Part shown: positions 19,967-29,366 of the stretch, piece after piece
How the letters are laid out: each line of letters opens with the position of its first letter
Numbering within the stretch: position 1 is the first letter of the stretch
Assembly: GCF_000820005.1 (NCBI RefSeq)
Contig: NZ_CDBL01000004.1
Location: 29,467-93,466 of the forward strand
Direction: 5' to 3'
Source: Aeromonas piscicola
Lineage (GTDB): Bacteria; Pseudomonadota; Gammaproteobacteria; Enterobacterales; Aeromonadaceae
DNA: 64,000 nt
Program-made: the position numbers and the translations under genes
The notes under the pieces: model-generated
The model's database searches: none
The model's input: the letters and a program-made list of their open reading frames with translations, nothing else
What the model was told of the DNA's origin: nothing

Positions 19967-21691
19967 ATGCGTACCAGCCAATACCTGCTTTCCACTCTCA
20001 AGGAAACCCCGTCCGACGCCGAAGTCGTCAGCCATCAGCTGATGCTGCGCGCCGGCATGATCCGCAAACTGGCCTCCGGCATGTATGCCTGGCTGCCGTC
20101 CGGCCTGCGGGTACTGAAAAAGATCGAGAACATTGTTCGCGAAGAGATGAACAATGCTGGTGCCATCGAAGTCTCCATGCCGGTGGTACAACCCGCCGAG
20201 CTGTGGCAGGAGTCCGGCCGCTGGGATGACTACGGTCCCGAGCTGTGCCGCCTGACCGACCGTCACAACCGTCCCTTCGTGCTGGGCCCGACCCACGAAG
20301 AGGTGATCACCTCGCTGGTGCGTTACGAAGTGAACAGCTACAAGCAGCTGCCGCTCAACCTCTACCAGATCCAGACCAAGTTCCGCGATGAAGTACGCCC
20401 CCGTTTCGGTGTGATGCGTGGTCGCGAGTTCCTGATGAAGGACGCCTACTCCTTCCACATCGACAAGGCCTCGCTGATCGAGACCTACGAGCGGATGCAT
20501 GCCGCCTACTGCGCCGCCTTCACCCGCATGGGGCTGAACTTCCGTCCGGTGCAGGCCGATACCGGCTCCATCGGCGGTACCGGTTCCCACGAATTCCAGG
20601 TGCTGGCTGAGAGCGGTGAAGATCTGATTGCCTTCTCCGATACCTCAGATTACGCCGCCAACATCGAGATGGCCGAAGCGCTGGCACCCGCTGGTGAGCG
20701 CGCTGCCGCGACCAAGGCCCTGACCAAGGTTGCCACCCCGGCTGTTCACACCATAGATGACGTCGCTGCTTTCCTGAGCGTGGCACCGACCGCCATCGCC
20801 AAGACCCTGCTGGTACTGGCAGAGGAAGATGAGCACGGCAAGCAGGCCGTCATCGCGCTGGTACTGCGTGGCGATCATGAGCTAAACGAGATCAAGGCCG
20901 AGAAACTACCGGGTGTTGCCAACCCGCTGACCTTCGCCAACGACGAGCAGATTAAAGCTGCCGCCGGTTGCGATGCGGGCTCCATCGGCCCGGTCGGCTT
21001 TGCCGGTCGCATCATCGTCGATCGCAGCGCAGCCCAGCTGAGCGATTTTATTTGCGGCGCCAACGAGACCGGCTTCCACCTGACCGGTGCCAACTGGGAT
21101 CGCGACATTGCTACCTATGACGTTGCCGACCTGCGCAACGTGGTGGAAGGCGACCCGAGCCCGTGCGGCCAGGGCAAGCTGCTGCTCAAGCGCGGTATCG
21201 AAGTGGGCCACATCTTCCAGCTGGGTACCAAGTACTCCGAAGCGATGAAGGCGAGCGTGCTGAACGAAGGCGGCAAGTCCGTCACCATGGAGATGGGTTG
21301 CTACGGTATCGGGGTTTCCCGTCTGGTGGCCGCCGCCATCGAGCAGAACAACGACCAGTACGGCATCATCTGGCCGGACGCCATAGCCCCGTTCGAAGTG
21401 GCCATAGTGCCGATGAACATGCACAAATCCGAGCGAGTGGCCGAGCAGGCACAGCAGTTCTACGCCGAGCTGAAGGCCGCCGGTGTGGATGTGCTGTTCG
21501 ATGACCGCAAGGAGCGCCCGGGCGTCATGTTCGCCGACATGGAGCTGCTGGGTGTGCCGCACGCCATCGTCATCGGTGATCGCGGTCTGGACAACGGCGT
21601 GGTGGAGTACAAGTGCCGCCGCTCCGGCGAGAAGCAGGAAGTGGCGATCAAAGAGATCGTTGCCATGCTCAAGGCCAAGCTGGGTCGTTAA
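19967..21691 (+). CDS. proS: prolyl-tRNA synthetase, bacterial type
   Basis: Class II aminoacyl-tRNA synthetase charging tRNA-Pro. Class II motif 1 around residues 60-90, motif 2 near [21 protein letters not shown] (residues 139-159), an inserted YbaK-like editing domain at about residues 225-405, motif 3 (GIGVSR near residue 447) and a C-terminal anticodon-binding domain. 574 residues is the standard length of the bacterial form. A strong terminator follows. Confidence 0.98.
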   Translation: MRTSQYLLSTLKETPSDAEVVSHQLMLRAGMIRKLASGMYAWLPSGLRVLKKIENIVREEMNNAGAIEVSMPVVQPAELWQESGRWDDYGPELCRLTDRHNRPFVLGPTHEEVITSLVRYEVNSYKQLPLNLYQIQTKFRDEVRPRFGVMRGREFLMKDAYSFHIDKASLIETYERMHAAYCAAFTRMGLNFRPVQADTGSIGGTGSHEFQVLAESGEDLIAFSDTSDYAANIEMAEALAPAGERAAATKALTKVATPAVHTIDDVAAFLSVAPTAIAKTLLVLAEEDEHGKQAVIALVLRGDHELNEIKAEKLPGVANPLTFANDEQIKAAAGCDAGSIGPVGFAGRIIVDRSAAQLSDFICGANETGFHLTGANWDRDIATYDVADLRNVVEGDPSPCGQGKLLLKRGIEVGHIFQLGTKYSEAMKASVLNEGGKSVTMEMGCYGIGVSRLVAAAIEQNNDQYGIIWPDAIAPFEVAIVPMNMHKSERVAEQAQQFYAELKAAGVDVLFDDRKERPGVMFADMELLGVPHAIVIGDRGLDNGVVEYKCRRSGEKQEVAIKEIVAMLKAKLGR

Positions 21692-21713
21692 TTCCGCCCC
21701 CCTTGCCAACATA

Positions 21714-21741
21714 AAAAAGCGCGCCTGATGGCGCGCTTTTT
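21714..21741. terminator. terminator of proS
   Basis: AGCGCGCC / GGCGCGCT stem flanked by A and T tracts, between convergent proS and the SDR gene; likely bidirectional. Confidence 0.87.
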
Positions 21742-21787
21742 GTTTCTGCTGTACCTGACGAGAGGAAGCGGATGGCAGGGCTCTGCC

Positions 21788-22468
21788 TCAGCCATTGCGA
21801 CCGATAAAGAGATCGGTCACATGGCAGCTACTTCTGGCCTCCAGCGCATCCAGCATGTAGGCCGCCGCATCTTCCGGGGTCATGAAACCGCTGGGGTCAA
21901 CGTGCTCCGAGTTGTCCCAGAATTCGCTACGGATCCCGCTCGGATAGAGGTTGACCAGCCGCAGGGGCGAGCTTTTCAGTTCGGCGCGCAAGGACTCCAG
22001 GAAGCCCCGCATCCCCCACTTGGAGGCGCAATAGAGGCTCTCGTTCGCCTTGCCCACCTGAGCGGCGGAGGAGAGCACGTTGGCCAACACTCCGCCCTTG
22101 TCGCCGATAAGCCGTACCGTCTGCTGGGCCACCAGAATGGTGGAGATAAGATTGCTCTCCACCACCCGGCGGATCTGCTCGGCGGTATAGACACCGACCG
22201 GACCAAACTCGCCCACGCCGGCGCAGTGCAGCACCAGCTCGGGCAAACCGCCCCACTCCACCGCGGCGGCAAACGCCACGTCAACTTCCTCGTGGTGCGC
22301 CAGATCGGCGGCTATGCCGATCACGGCGCTACCGAGCAGCCGCTCCTGTTCCTGCAACCGCTGATAACGACGCCCCATCATGGAGACCTGATGACCGCGT
22401 TCAACCAGTCCTATCGTCAGAGCACGACCCAGCCCGGATCCCGCCCCCGTCACTATGATGTGGCCCAT
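21788..22468 (-). CDS. short-chain dehydrogenase/reductase
   Basis: Classical SDR of 226 residues with a Rossmann fold. Cofactor motif TGAGSGLG (residues 7-14), HCAG in place of the usual NNAG near residue 81, active-site Ser in LSSAAQ near residue 132 and the catalytic YCASK near residue 146. An Arg cluster (MGRRYQR near residue 31) after the second strand suggests NADP(H). Substrate unknown; the gene stands alone. Confidence 0.87.
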   Translation of the reverse strand: MGHIIVTGAGSGLGRALTIGLVERGHQVSMMGRRYQRLQEQERLLGSAVIGIAADLAHHEEVDVAFAAAVEWGGLPELVLHCAGVGEFGPVGVYTAEQIRRVVESNLISTILVAQQTVRLIGDKGGVLANVLSSAAQVGKANESLYCASKWGMRGFLESLRAELKSSPLRLVNLYPSGIRSEFWDNSEHVDPSGFMTPEDAAAYMLDALEARSSCHVTDLFIGRNG

Positions 22469-22499
22469 TATCGCTCCTCGTCGTCAGCTGACGGTCAGA

Positions 22500-23132
22500 T
22501 TAGAAAGTGAATTCGCCGCCGATGAACCAGCCATCAACCCGCTGATCAACGCGATCGAAGTCCATGCTTGCATCTCGCCAGCCGGCACGCACCTTGAGGG
22601 GGACGGAAGCGAACTTGTAGGAGCCACCCAGACGGTAGTCATAGTTGTCGGCATCCTGCACGCGGGCATCGCCGAAGGCGGCAAAGCCGGTACCCGGGAT
22701 GCGCACTTCGGCACCCGTGTAAGCCATCAGCACATCCTTGTCATAGGAGTAGTGCTGGGTGTTGAAATCGCCATCGTAACGACGGCCGGTCAGACCCAGG
22801 TCAATCTGGAACAGGTCGTTGTTGAACAGGCGATAGTAGAGGCTCAGGTCGTAGGCCATCAGATCGTTATTGAGGGCACCGCCGCTGGTACCGAAATCGG
22901 ACATCTCGAACTTGGCGTTGGGCAGCAGAATGATGCCGTGCTCCAGTTGCAGATAGCCGCTCCAGTTGTAATTTTCGTCATAGCTGCCGTTGGCCCCGAC
23001 ACCGTTGATCTGGCCGCTGCCCTGCGCGTTCCATACATCGGTACCGGCAGCGATACGCCAGTCATCAGCAGCCATGGCAGCTTGGCTGAACAGGGCCAGC
23101 ACACAACCGGCAATCAAGGTCTTCTTCATCAT
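22500..23132 (-). CDS. outer-membrane beta-barrel protein, TIGR04219-like
   Basis: 210 residues with a Sec signal peptide (MMKKTLIAGCVLALFSQAAMA) and alternating hydrophobic strands ending in a terminal Phe (GGEFTF), the typical signal for outer-membrane assembly. Probably an eight- to ten-stranded barrel. It resembles the small Vibrio/Shewanella barrel family known as TIGR04219; the family name is from memory. Function unknown. Start could be either of two adjacent ATGs. Confidence 0.75.
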   Translation of the reverse strand: MMKKTLIAGCVLALFSQAAMAADDWRIAAGTDVWNAQGSGQINGVGANGSYDENYNWSGYLQLEHGIILLPNAKFEMSDFGTSGGALNNDLMAYDLSLYYRLFNNDLFQIDLGLTGRRYDGDFNTQHYSYDKDVLMAYTGAEVRIPGTGFAAFGDARVQDADNYDYRLGGSYKFASVPLKVRAGWRDASMDFDRVDQRVDGWFIGGEFTF

Positions 23133-23221
23133 GTCACTCTCTTATGGACTGGAAAGGCCATCATTTTACCCAGTGCGACGGGAATACACAGTGTAAAAAA
23201 CTGAACAAGCGTCCATTAATG

Positions 23222-23662
23222 TCAGTGCTGCATGCCTGCCATGGGTTCAATTGGCTTTACCGGCAGGCTCAATTCCAGCTTCTGACCGTCATCCATGGTC
23301 AGGGTCAGCGGGAAGGGAGTGCCCTGAGACAGCTCGCGCACCTCGAACAGCATGATGTGGAAGCTGCCGGGTTTGAGCGCCACTTCCCCTTTTGCCGGCA
23401 CTTCTATGCTCTCGACCTGGCGCATCTTCATGACCCCGTTCTCGTGCAGATGGGTGTGCAGTTCGGCCCGGCCCACCTCGGGCGAGGCGGCGGCGACCAG
23501 CTTCACCGATTTGTCGGCGTCATTTTTCAGCACCAGAAAGGCGGCTGTATTGGGAGAACCGGGTGGCAGCAGACGCACATAGCCATCAACGGCATCGACC
23601 TTGGCCAAAGCCGGCGCCGCCAGACCCAGGGCCAGCAGGGAATAAAACGCACGTTTAAACAT
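23222..23662 (-). CDS. periplasmic copper chaperone, PCu(A)C family
   Basis: Binds Cu(I) in the periplasm and delivers it to cytochrome oxidase or other cuproproteins. Signal peptide to about residue 20 (ALA|KV). The ligand pattern HTHLHENGVMKM ... HIM is seen near residues 69-103, matching the His/Met set of the family, and a short His/Met tail (MAGMQH) may add a site. 146 residues. No SCO gene is adjacent. Confidence 0.9.
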   Translation of the reverse strand: MFKRAFYSLLALGLAAPALAKVDAVDGYVRLLPPGSPNTAAFLVLKNDADKSVKLVAAASPEVGRAELHTHLHENGVMKMRQVESIEVPAKGEVALKPGSFHIMLFEVRELSQGTPFPLTLTMDDGQKLELSLPVKPIEPMAGMQH

Positions 23663-23751
23663 GGTTGAAATCCTTTTATGATGTTGTTAAACGCCGTGAA
23701 GATTACCGCAGCGGTAAGCTTTTGACAGCCTGTGATAACAAGGATTTAGAC

Positions 23752-24501
23752 ATGGACCCCATTATCGTTGCAGAGCAGCAGGATGGTTTGCTCACCCTGA
23801 CCCTCAATCGCCCCGACAAGCGCAACGCCCTCAATACCGAGATGTATCTCGCCCTCACCGCAGCACTACGCCAAGCGACACAAGATGACGCCGTGCATGT
23901 GTTGCTGATACAGGGACAAAGCGATTGCTTCACCGCCGGCAATGACCTGGCCGATTTTATGGGCAAATCCAGCCTGGATGCCGATGACCCCATTTTGCAG
24001 TTCCTGCACACCCTGGCGGATTTTCCCAAACCCGTCATAGCTGCGGTCGCTGGCCCCGCCGTCGGCATAGGCACCACCCTGCTGCTGCACTGCGATCTTG
24101 TCTATCTGGCGGACAACGCCCGGCTGCAACTGCCGTTCGTCGAGCTGGGGCTGGTGCCGGAGTTTGCCTCCAGTCTGCTCTTGCCCCGCGCCGTGGGCCA
24201 TCTGAAGGCGGCGGAGCTCTTGCTGCTGGCCGAGGCCATCGATGCCTGTGAGGCGCTGCGTCTGGGCCTTGCCAACCGGGTGGTGGCCACCGATGCGCTG
24301 CTGGCCCTGGCCCGTGAGCAGGGTTTGAAACTGGCGGCCAAACCGCCAAAGGCGCTACAGAAGAGCAAGGCCCTGCTCAAGCAGGAGCTCAGGCAGGCGG
24401 TGCACTTCGTCATCGATCTGGAGGCGCGCGCCTTCTCCCTCGCCCTGCAAGGGGAAGAAGCGCAGCAGCGGATCGCGCAAAGGCTCAAGCCTAGAGGCTA
24501 A
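23752..24501 (+). CDS. enoyl-CoA hydratase/isomerase family protein
   Basis: Crotonase-fold enzyme of 249 residues. LNRPDKRNALN at about residues 18-28, the oxyanion-hole strand FTAGNDLADF near residue 60 and AGPAVGIGTTLLLHCD near residue 101. The second catalytic Glu is replaced within FVELGLVPE, suggesting an isomerase or broad acyl-CoA role. ATG 23752 is preceded by AAGGA and fits the family; an upstream in-frame ATG at 23665 would add 29 unrelated residues. Confidence 0.88.
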   Translation: MDPIIVAEQQDGLLTLTLNRPDKRNALNTEMYLALTAALRQATQDDAVHVLLIQGQSDCFTAGNDLADFMGKSSLDADDPILQFLHTLADFPKPVIAAVAGPAVGIGTTLLLHCDLVYLADNARLQLPFVELGLVPEFASSLLLPRAVGHLKAAELLLLAEAIDACEALRLGLANRVVATDALLALAREQGLKLAAKPPKALQKSKALLKQELRQAVHFVIDLEARAFSLALQGEEAQQRIAQRLKPRG

Positions 24502-24504
24502 TCC

Positions 24505-24933
24505 TCAGTTGAGGCGAAAACGGCCGATCAGCTCGCAGCCCTGCACCTTGTCCTGCAGCTGGATCAATTTGGCGATCTCGGGATTGGGGTGACGCTTGAG
24601 GAAGGAGATGAGCGCCGCCCGGCAGCAACCCAGCTCACTGATGAGAGCTTCACACCCCAGGTTTGGGCACTGGGGCACCAACGCTGTCACCAGCTCGGAG
24701 GCGAGCTTGAGGTAGCGCAGCTCATAAGCGGGCTCCTCCATGGCGCGCCAGAAGTCGGCAAGCCGATGGCAGGTGGCCACCCGCATGCTGGCCAGTTCGT
24801 CCAGATCTTCATCGACCAGTTCGTACACTTCGGCAAGCGCCTGCTGATAGAGACAGATGGCGGCGCCGAGCGCCCCGGCCCCCAATGCGTTTTCGGCCTC
24901 CAGCATGTAGCGCTGCCAGACATGATTCGTCAT
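24505..24933 (-). CDS. conserved helical protein, possibly DUF2753
   Basis: 142 residues, soluble and mostly helical with TPR-like spacing (LGAAICLYQQALAEVYEL). Four Cys are scattered through it. It resembles the Vibrio DUF2753 group from memory; this is tentative. Converges with the enoyl-CoA hydratase gene, the stops being only a few bases apart. No function can be assigned. Confidence 0.6.
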   Translation of the reverse strand: MTNHVWQRYMLEAENALGAGALGAAICLYQQALAEVYELVDEDLDELASMRVATCHRLADFWRAMEEPAYELRYLKLASELVTALVPQCPNLGCEALISELGCCRAALISFLKRHPNPEIAKLIQLQDKVQGCELIGRFRLN

Positions 24934-25234
24934 GACGGTCTCCCGAGTCTATGGGTGGGATCCTCATCATGCCCAGTCGAGAATGAATATCAACCCGATA
25001 TTTTGTGCAGGTTTTAACCAGAAAAGCCTCGCCGGGTTGGCATAGCCCTTCTCATGTCTTACCATCCGGGTTCATCATCTGGCCTCCACCGTCAGGACCC
25101 CGTCTTCATGTTGCGACCCCGTTTACCCCAGGATCTGGGCTGCTCGACCCTGTGCGTGCCCCGCCTGCTGGTCTGGATCTATTAGCTGCGCTCCTCGCGC
25201 CATTCATCCTGTCCATTCAACGAGGAACACAGCC

Positions 25235-25897
25235 ATGACACACTGCCAACACTGGTCGCAGGTCGAATACCTGCATCTGACGGTGACCAATCCCAACATC
25301 TGCCTCAAGGGGCGGCACAGCTACTACTCGGGGGCCTGGGACGGCCTGTTCGAGGAAGAGGCCGTGCGCTATCTCTATGGCGACAACTTTAGCCGCAGCC
25401 CAGACACCGGCTGGAAGCCGCTCTGGCACATAGACAAGCTCCACATAGGCGACTATGTGCAAATCGCCGCCGGCGTGAAGATCATCATGGGGGGCAACCA
25501 CACCCACAACCCGGCCTTCATCAGCACCTATCCGTTTGCCGATCTGGATGCCCTCCAGCGCAGCTACCTCCCCGCCGGCGATACCCGTATCGGCAACGAT
25601 GTCTGGATAGGAATGGAAGCCATGATAATGCCGGGCGTCACTATCGGGGATGGCGCCATTATCGCCGCCCACAGCCTGGTGACGCGGGACGTACCGGCCT
25701 ACAGCATGGTGGCAGGCACGCCAGCCAGAGTGATCCGCCAGCGCTTTGGCTCGGACGAGATTGCCCGGCTACAGGCGCTCGCCTGGTGGGACTGGCCCGA
25801 TGAACAGGTGCAAGCCCTGCTGCCGCTGATCCAGCAAGGCGAGGTGGTCTTGCTGGAACAAGCCGCCGCCCGCTGGCAACCGGCCGAACAGTCGTGA
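25235..25897 (+). CDS. CatB/Vat-type xenobiotic O-acetyltransferase
   Basis: Left-handed beta-helix (hexapeptide repeat) acetyltransferase using acetyl-CoA. Repeats run from about residue 68 (IDKLHIGDYVQIAAGVKIIMGGNHTH) and the catalytic His of the NHTH loop is at about residue 89. The C-terminal helix with WWDWP is typical of chloramphenicol/streptogramin acetyltransferases of the CatB/Vat family. 220 residues. Substrate specificity cannot be told from sequence: it may or may not give resistance. About 300 bases upstream hold no gene. A GAGG lies nine bases before the ATG. Confidence 0.85.
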   Translation: MTHCQHWSQVEYLHLTVTNPNICLKGRHSYYSGAWDGLFEEEAVRYLYGDNFSRSPDTGWKPLWHIDKLHIGDYVQIAAGVKIIMGGNHTHNPAFISTYPFADLDALQRSYLPAGDTRIGNDVWIGMEAMIMPGVTIGDGAIIAAHSLVTRDVPAYSMVAGTPARVIRQRFGSDEIARLQALAWWDWPDEQVQALLPLIQQGEVVLLEQAAARWQPAEQS

Positions 25898-25952
25898 CGA
25901 CACCAGAGCGGGGTGCCAGGCACCCCGCTCTAGTGACTGGTTTGGCTGTTGC

Positions 25953-26660
25953 TCAGCTGCCACTGCGCGACTGATTGACCCGGCACTGCTTGCCGGGATA
26001 GCCGGGCAGATCCCCCGCCTTGCTGCTGCACGCCAGCCGCTTGGCCTGATAGAGACGATCCGCCAGATTGACGCCATCGACCGGCAACCAGTCCATCTGC
26101 TGGCCGAGCCAGCTGGCCCAGGCAAACTCGACAAAATAGACCTGATCCCGCTTCTCGAAATAACCCGCATCCTGCAGCATGCCCGCCACGGTCCGGTAGG
26201 GGTAATCCGACAGCTCGCCGATATGGGCAGGCAACTGCTCCGGTGTCAGGGGAGATCCCTTCTCATCCTTGAGCCAGGCCCAGTGATTGCCCTGCATCTG
26301 GCTCCAGAAGCTGGACTTGTCCTGCAGCCGCGCGATCACCTTGACCCTGGCCTGCTTCACTCCCAGTTGCCACAGCGCCTTGGTGAGGTGATGCCTGTCC
26401 ACTAGCCAGTAGCCACCATCCGGTGCTATGACGATGGGGATCTCTTTCTTTTTCATCACTTTATCAAGCTGCTTAATGCTCTTGCCCGCCAGTTCTGCCT
26501 GAGTATTGTCGACCTGGATCTGGCCGACCCCGCCCTGGGTCGGGTGCAGCTGATCTATGTTCACCTCGCACCAGCTGCCGACCTGAGTCTCGCGCTCACA
26601 AGGCGCCAGCGCCCAGGCGCCCTGACTGATGGCCAAGGCCAACAGGATCCATGCTCTCAT
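25953..26660 (-). CDS. secreted ParB-like domain protein
   Basis: 235 residues. Signal peptide MRAWILLALAISQGAWA, so the protein is exported. The body matches the ParB/Srx-like fold of PF08857 (family from memory): VNIDQLHPTQ near residue 33, then GYWLVDRHHLTKALWQLG near residue 85, where DRHH replaces the usual GNHR box. Three or four Cys suggest disulphides. It is not a chromosome-partition gene: there is no parA and no helix-turn-helix domain. Function unknown. Confidence 0.78.
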   Translation of the reverse strand: MRAWILLALAISQGAWALAPCERETQVGSWCEVNIDQLHPTQGGVGQIQVDNTQAELAGKSIKQLDKVMKKKEIPIVIAPDGGYWLVDRHHLTKALWQLGVKQARVKVIARLQDKSSFWSQMQGNHWAWLKDEKGSPLTPEQLPAHIGELSDYPYRTVAGMLQDAGYFEKRDQVYFVEFAWASWLGQQMDWLPVDGVNLADRLYQAKRLACSSKAGDLPGYPGKQCRVNQSRSGS

Positions 26661-26841
26661 CGTTCACTCCTCTTCCCCTGATCGCAGATCAGCGGGTCAA
26701 ATAAGGTTCCATACCATCCCTGAAATCCAGGGACTCATACTGGCGGTCTGACCAGCAAAGGGGATATCATGATTTCCCGTCTGCCGGCGATCATTTCTCG
26801 CCGAGTTTTCTCCCCGCTTCACACTATTTGAAGGATTAGCC

Positions 26842-28446
26842 ATGAAAGGATGGAGTCCCTTGCTGGCCCTGCTGAGTTGTGCCTGTGTCCAGGCCGCCGA
26901 TGTTCCGCCCGGCACTCAACTCGCCGCCGAACAGACCGTCGTACGTCATCTGAAAGATGAACCGGCGAGCCTGAGCCCGCTAAAACTGGTCGGCCTGCCC
27001 GAACTGCAGGTATTGCGGGATCTCTACGAGGGGCTGCTGACCCAGGGACCGGACGGCAAGGTGCTGCCTGGCGTGGCCGCCAGCTGGGACAACAAGGACA
27101 ATCAGCAGTTTACCTTCCATCTGCGACCGGATGCGCGCTGGTCAAACGGCGACAAGGTCAAGGCTGCCGACTTCGTCTACGGCTGGCGCAAACTGGTTGA
27201 TCCGAAAGAAGCCGCGACCTTCGCCTGGTTTGCCCAGCTGGCCCGCTTCGACAAGGTGGACGAGATAGTGGCCGGCAAGCTTGCCCCCAGCGAACTTGGG
27301 GTCAAGGCGCTCGACGAGCACACGCTGCAGGTGACCCTCTCCCAGCCAGTCCCCTATTTCCTGAGCCTGCTGACCCATCCCAGCCTGTCCCCCCTGCATC
27401 AGGCCAGCATGGAACAGTACGGCAGCCAGTGGACCCAGCCGGGTAAGCTGGTCGGCAACGGCGCCTTCGTGCTGAGCCACCGGGTGGTGAACGAGAAGCT
27501 GGAGCTGACCCCCAACCCCTATTACTGGGATCGCGCCCATACAGTGCTGACCAAGGTTACCTTCGTGCCCATCAACCAGGAAACGGCCGCCACCAACCGC
27601 TACCTGGCCGGGGATCTGCACATCACGGAGTCCTTCCCCAAGGAGCAGTATCACAAGCTGATGCAGCAGATCCCGGGGGAGGTTCATACCCCGGATCAAC
27701 TCGGCACCTATTACTACGCCTTCAACACCCAACAGCCGCCGCTGAACGATGTGCGGGTGCGCAAGGCGCTCTCCTACACCATCGACCGCGGCCTCATCGC
27801 CGCCAAGGTGCTGGGCACGGGCGAGAAACCGGCCTATCACTTCACCCCGGACGTGGTGGCCGGTTTCGAGCCCAAGGCCAACCTGCTCTCCAGCAGCAGC
27901 CAGCAGGCGCTGGATGAGAAAGCCAAGGCACTGCTCAAGGAGGCCGGTTACGGCCCGGGCAAGCCGCTCAAGCTCACCCTGCTCTACAACACAGCGGAAA
28001 TTCACAAGAAGATGGCGCTGGCCATCGCCAACCTCTGGAAGCAGAAACTGGGCGCCCAGGTCGAGCTCACCAATCAGGAGTGGAAAACCTATCTCGACAG
28101 CCGCCAAAGCGGCCAGTTCGAGGTGATCCGCTCCTCCTGGGTGGCCGATTACAACGATCCCTCCGCCTTCCTCGGTCTGTGGGGCTCCCACCACAGCGGC
28201 AACATGGCCCGCTTCGCCAACGCCGGCTACGATGCCCTGCTGACCAAGGCGGCCAGCAGCCAGGATCCCCGCGAGCGGGCCCGGCTGTTCGATGAAGCCG
28301 AAACCATATTGCAGGATGAGGCGCCGATCGCTCCCATCTATCAATACACCAACGCCCGGCTGATCAAACCCTGGCTCAAGGGTTACCCCATCAACAACCC
28401 GGAAGACGTGGCCTATAGCCGCCAGATCTACCTCATCAAGCACTGA
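26842..28446 (+). CDS. peptide ABC transporter substrate-binding protein, OppA-like
   Basis: Periplasmic oligopeptide-binding protein of the SBP_bac_5 family, 534 residues. Signal peptide ends at VQA near residue 19. Family marks: LRDLYEGLLTQGPDGKVLPGVAASW near residue 60 and the RKALSYTIDRGLI segment near residue 308. No opp permease or ATPase genes lie beside it, so it must work with a transporter encoded elsewhere or act in signalling, as MppA does. GAAGGA precedes the ATG, and a GC-rich hairpin follows the stop. Confidence 0.92.
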   Translation: MKGWSPLLALLSCACVQAADVPPGTQLAAEQTVVRHLKDEPASLSPLKLVGLPELQVLRDLYEGLLTQGPDGKVLPGVAASWDNKDNQQFTFHLRPDARWSNGDKVKAADFVYGWRKLVDPKEAATFAWFAQLARFDKVDEIVAGKLAPSELGVKALDEHTLQVTLSQPVPYFLSLLTHPSLSPLHQASMEQYGSQWTQPGKLVGNGAFVLSHRVVNEKLELTPNPYYWDRAHTVLTKVTFVPINQETAATNRYLAGDLHITESFPKEQYHKLMQQIPGEVHTPDQLGTYYYAFNTQQPPLNDVRVRKALSYTIDRGLIAAKVLGTGEKPAYHFTPDVVAGFEPKANLLSSSSQQALDEKAKALLKEAGYGPGKPLKLTLLYNTAEIHKKMALAIANLWKQKLGAQVELTNQEWKTYLDSRQSGQFEVIRSSWVADYNDPSAFLGLWGSHHSGNMARFANAGYDALLTKAASSQDPRERARLFDEAETILQDEAPIAPIYQYTNARLIKPWLKGYPINNPEDVAYSRQIYLIKH

Positions 28447-28453
28447 TCCTGCC

Positions 28454-28482
28454 CGGGGCCGGCCACTCGTCGGCCCCGCTTT
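28454..28482 (+). terminator. hairpin after the OppA-like gene
   Basis: CGGGGCCG / CGGCCCCG stem, nine-base loop, followed by CTTTCC eight bases after the stop. Confidence 0.6.
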
Positions 28483-28558
28483 CCCTCTGTTCATGCCCAG
28501 GTTTTCGGCCTAAAATGCCGCCCTTTCACCCTGTTCCCCCTATTGTCGTCGGTTTGTT

Positions 28559-28858
28559 ATGCGCTATGTATTGATGATCGCCCTGTTGATGACACTGCCC
28601 GCCCAGGCGGCCAGCGAGGCGCAGTGCCGTCAGGCATTCACGGACTGGATGCTGGCCCAGCAAAAACAGTTCAGCGATCGCAAGGCGAGCAAGATGGAAC
28701 GGCGCAGCGCTGAACGGGCCATCGATCAGGTGCGCGAAGAGTTTGCCAGGCAAGAGAGCTTCTGCCAGACCATGGAGTGGGTGGAGCACAACCGGGATCA
28801 GGATCCTCGCTTCACCCCGCGTTCGGGCGAGATCCACGACTTCGCCCCGGCCAGCTGA
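28559..28858 (+). CDS. small secreted protein of unknown function
   Basis: 99 residues with a clear signal peptide (MRYVLMIALLMTLPAQA|A). The mature part is highly charged and probably helical, with two Cys (CRQAF and SFCQ) that could form a disulphide. I recognise no family. A strong terminator directly after the stop shows that it ends a transcript. Confidence 0.7.
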   Translation: MRYVLMIALLMTLPAQAASEAQCRQAFTDWMLAQQKQFSDRKASKMERRSAERAIDQVREEFARQESFCQTMEWVEHNRDQDPRFTPRSGEIHDFAPAS

Positions 28859-28870
28859 TGCCATCCCATG

Positions 28871-28905
28871 AAAAAAGCCCCGAACCTGAGTTCGGGGCTT
28901 TTTTC
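28871..28905. terminator. bidirectional terminator between convergent genes
   Basis: AAGCCCCGAAC / GTTCGGGGCTT-type stem with A6 and T6 flanks. Confidence 0.87.
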
Positions 28906-28928
28906 ATTCGGCAAGCAGGGCAACAGCC

Positions 28929-29348
28929 TCAGTCGACGTAGAAGGTCTGCTGGAAGGTGAGCGTCTGTTGCTGCCCCTCCCCCATGATCTTCAGGGTGAA
29001 CTGGTAGGTATCCTCGTTGCGATAGGGCAGCACCGCCAGATAGTAGATGGCGTCCCCCTCCTTGACCTCCTGGAAGGTCAGGGTACGCAGGGTGCCGGTG
29101 AGGTTCTTGGCCTCACCCGTGATACCCACAGCCTGCGCCACACCTTGCTTGTTCTGTACGGCGATATTGATGATGCCGTTGTAGCGACTGCGCTCCAGAC
29201 CGTAGGCCTTGGCCACGTCCGGAGTGAGGAAGCTGGAGTTGAAGGCGCTGTAGTGCACCTGCCAGGGCCCCAGCTCCTTCATCTGTTCCGCCCGCAGCGG
29301 CAAGGTCATCAGCAGTGCCAGCAGGCAGCTTATCCAGGCTGTTTTCAT
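28929..29348 (-). CDS. periplasmic DUF4426-family protein
   Basis: 139 residues with a signal peptide (LPLRA|EQ). The mature protein is a beta-sandwich type starting with the family-like GPWQVHYSAFNSSFLTPDVAKAYG, and ends in FYVD. Matches DUF4426 as I know it from Vibrio and Pseudomonas. Role unknown. It is the last gene of the yggS-proC-yggT-yggU cluster, 18 bases after yggU. Confidence 0.8.
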   Translation of the reverse strand: MKTAWISCLLALLMTLPLRAEQMKELGPWQVHYSAFNSSFLTPDVAKAYGLERSRYNGIINIAVQNKQGVAQAVGITGEAKNLTGTLRTLTFQEVKEGDAIYYLAVLPYRNEDTYQFTLKIMGEGQQQTLTFQQTFYVD

Positions 29349-29366
29349 GGTGTCATCCTTCTCGTG

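Noticed and set aside
25005..25238. 77-codon Pro-rich frame ending in an ATGA overlap with the CatB-like gene, possible translational attenuator
   Set aside because: No good ribosome site, low-complexity composition and too long for a cat leader peptide; overlap is probably chance.
25953..26660. Chromosome partition gene parB
   Set aside because: The protein has a signal peptide and lacks the helix-turn-helix and dimer domains; no parA or parS nearby.
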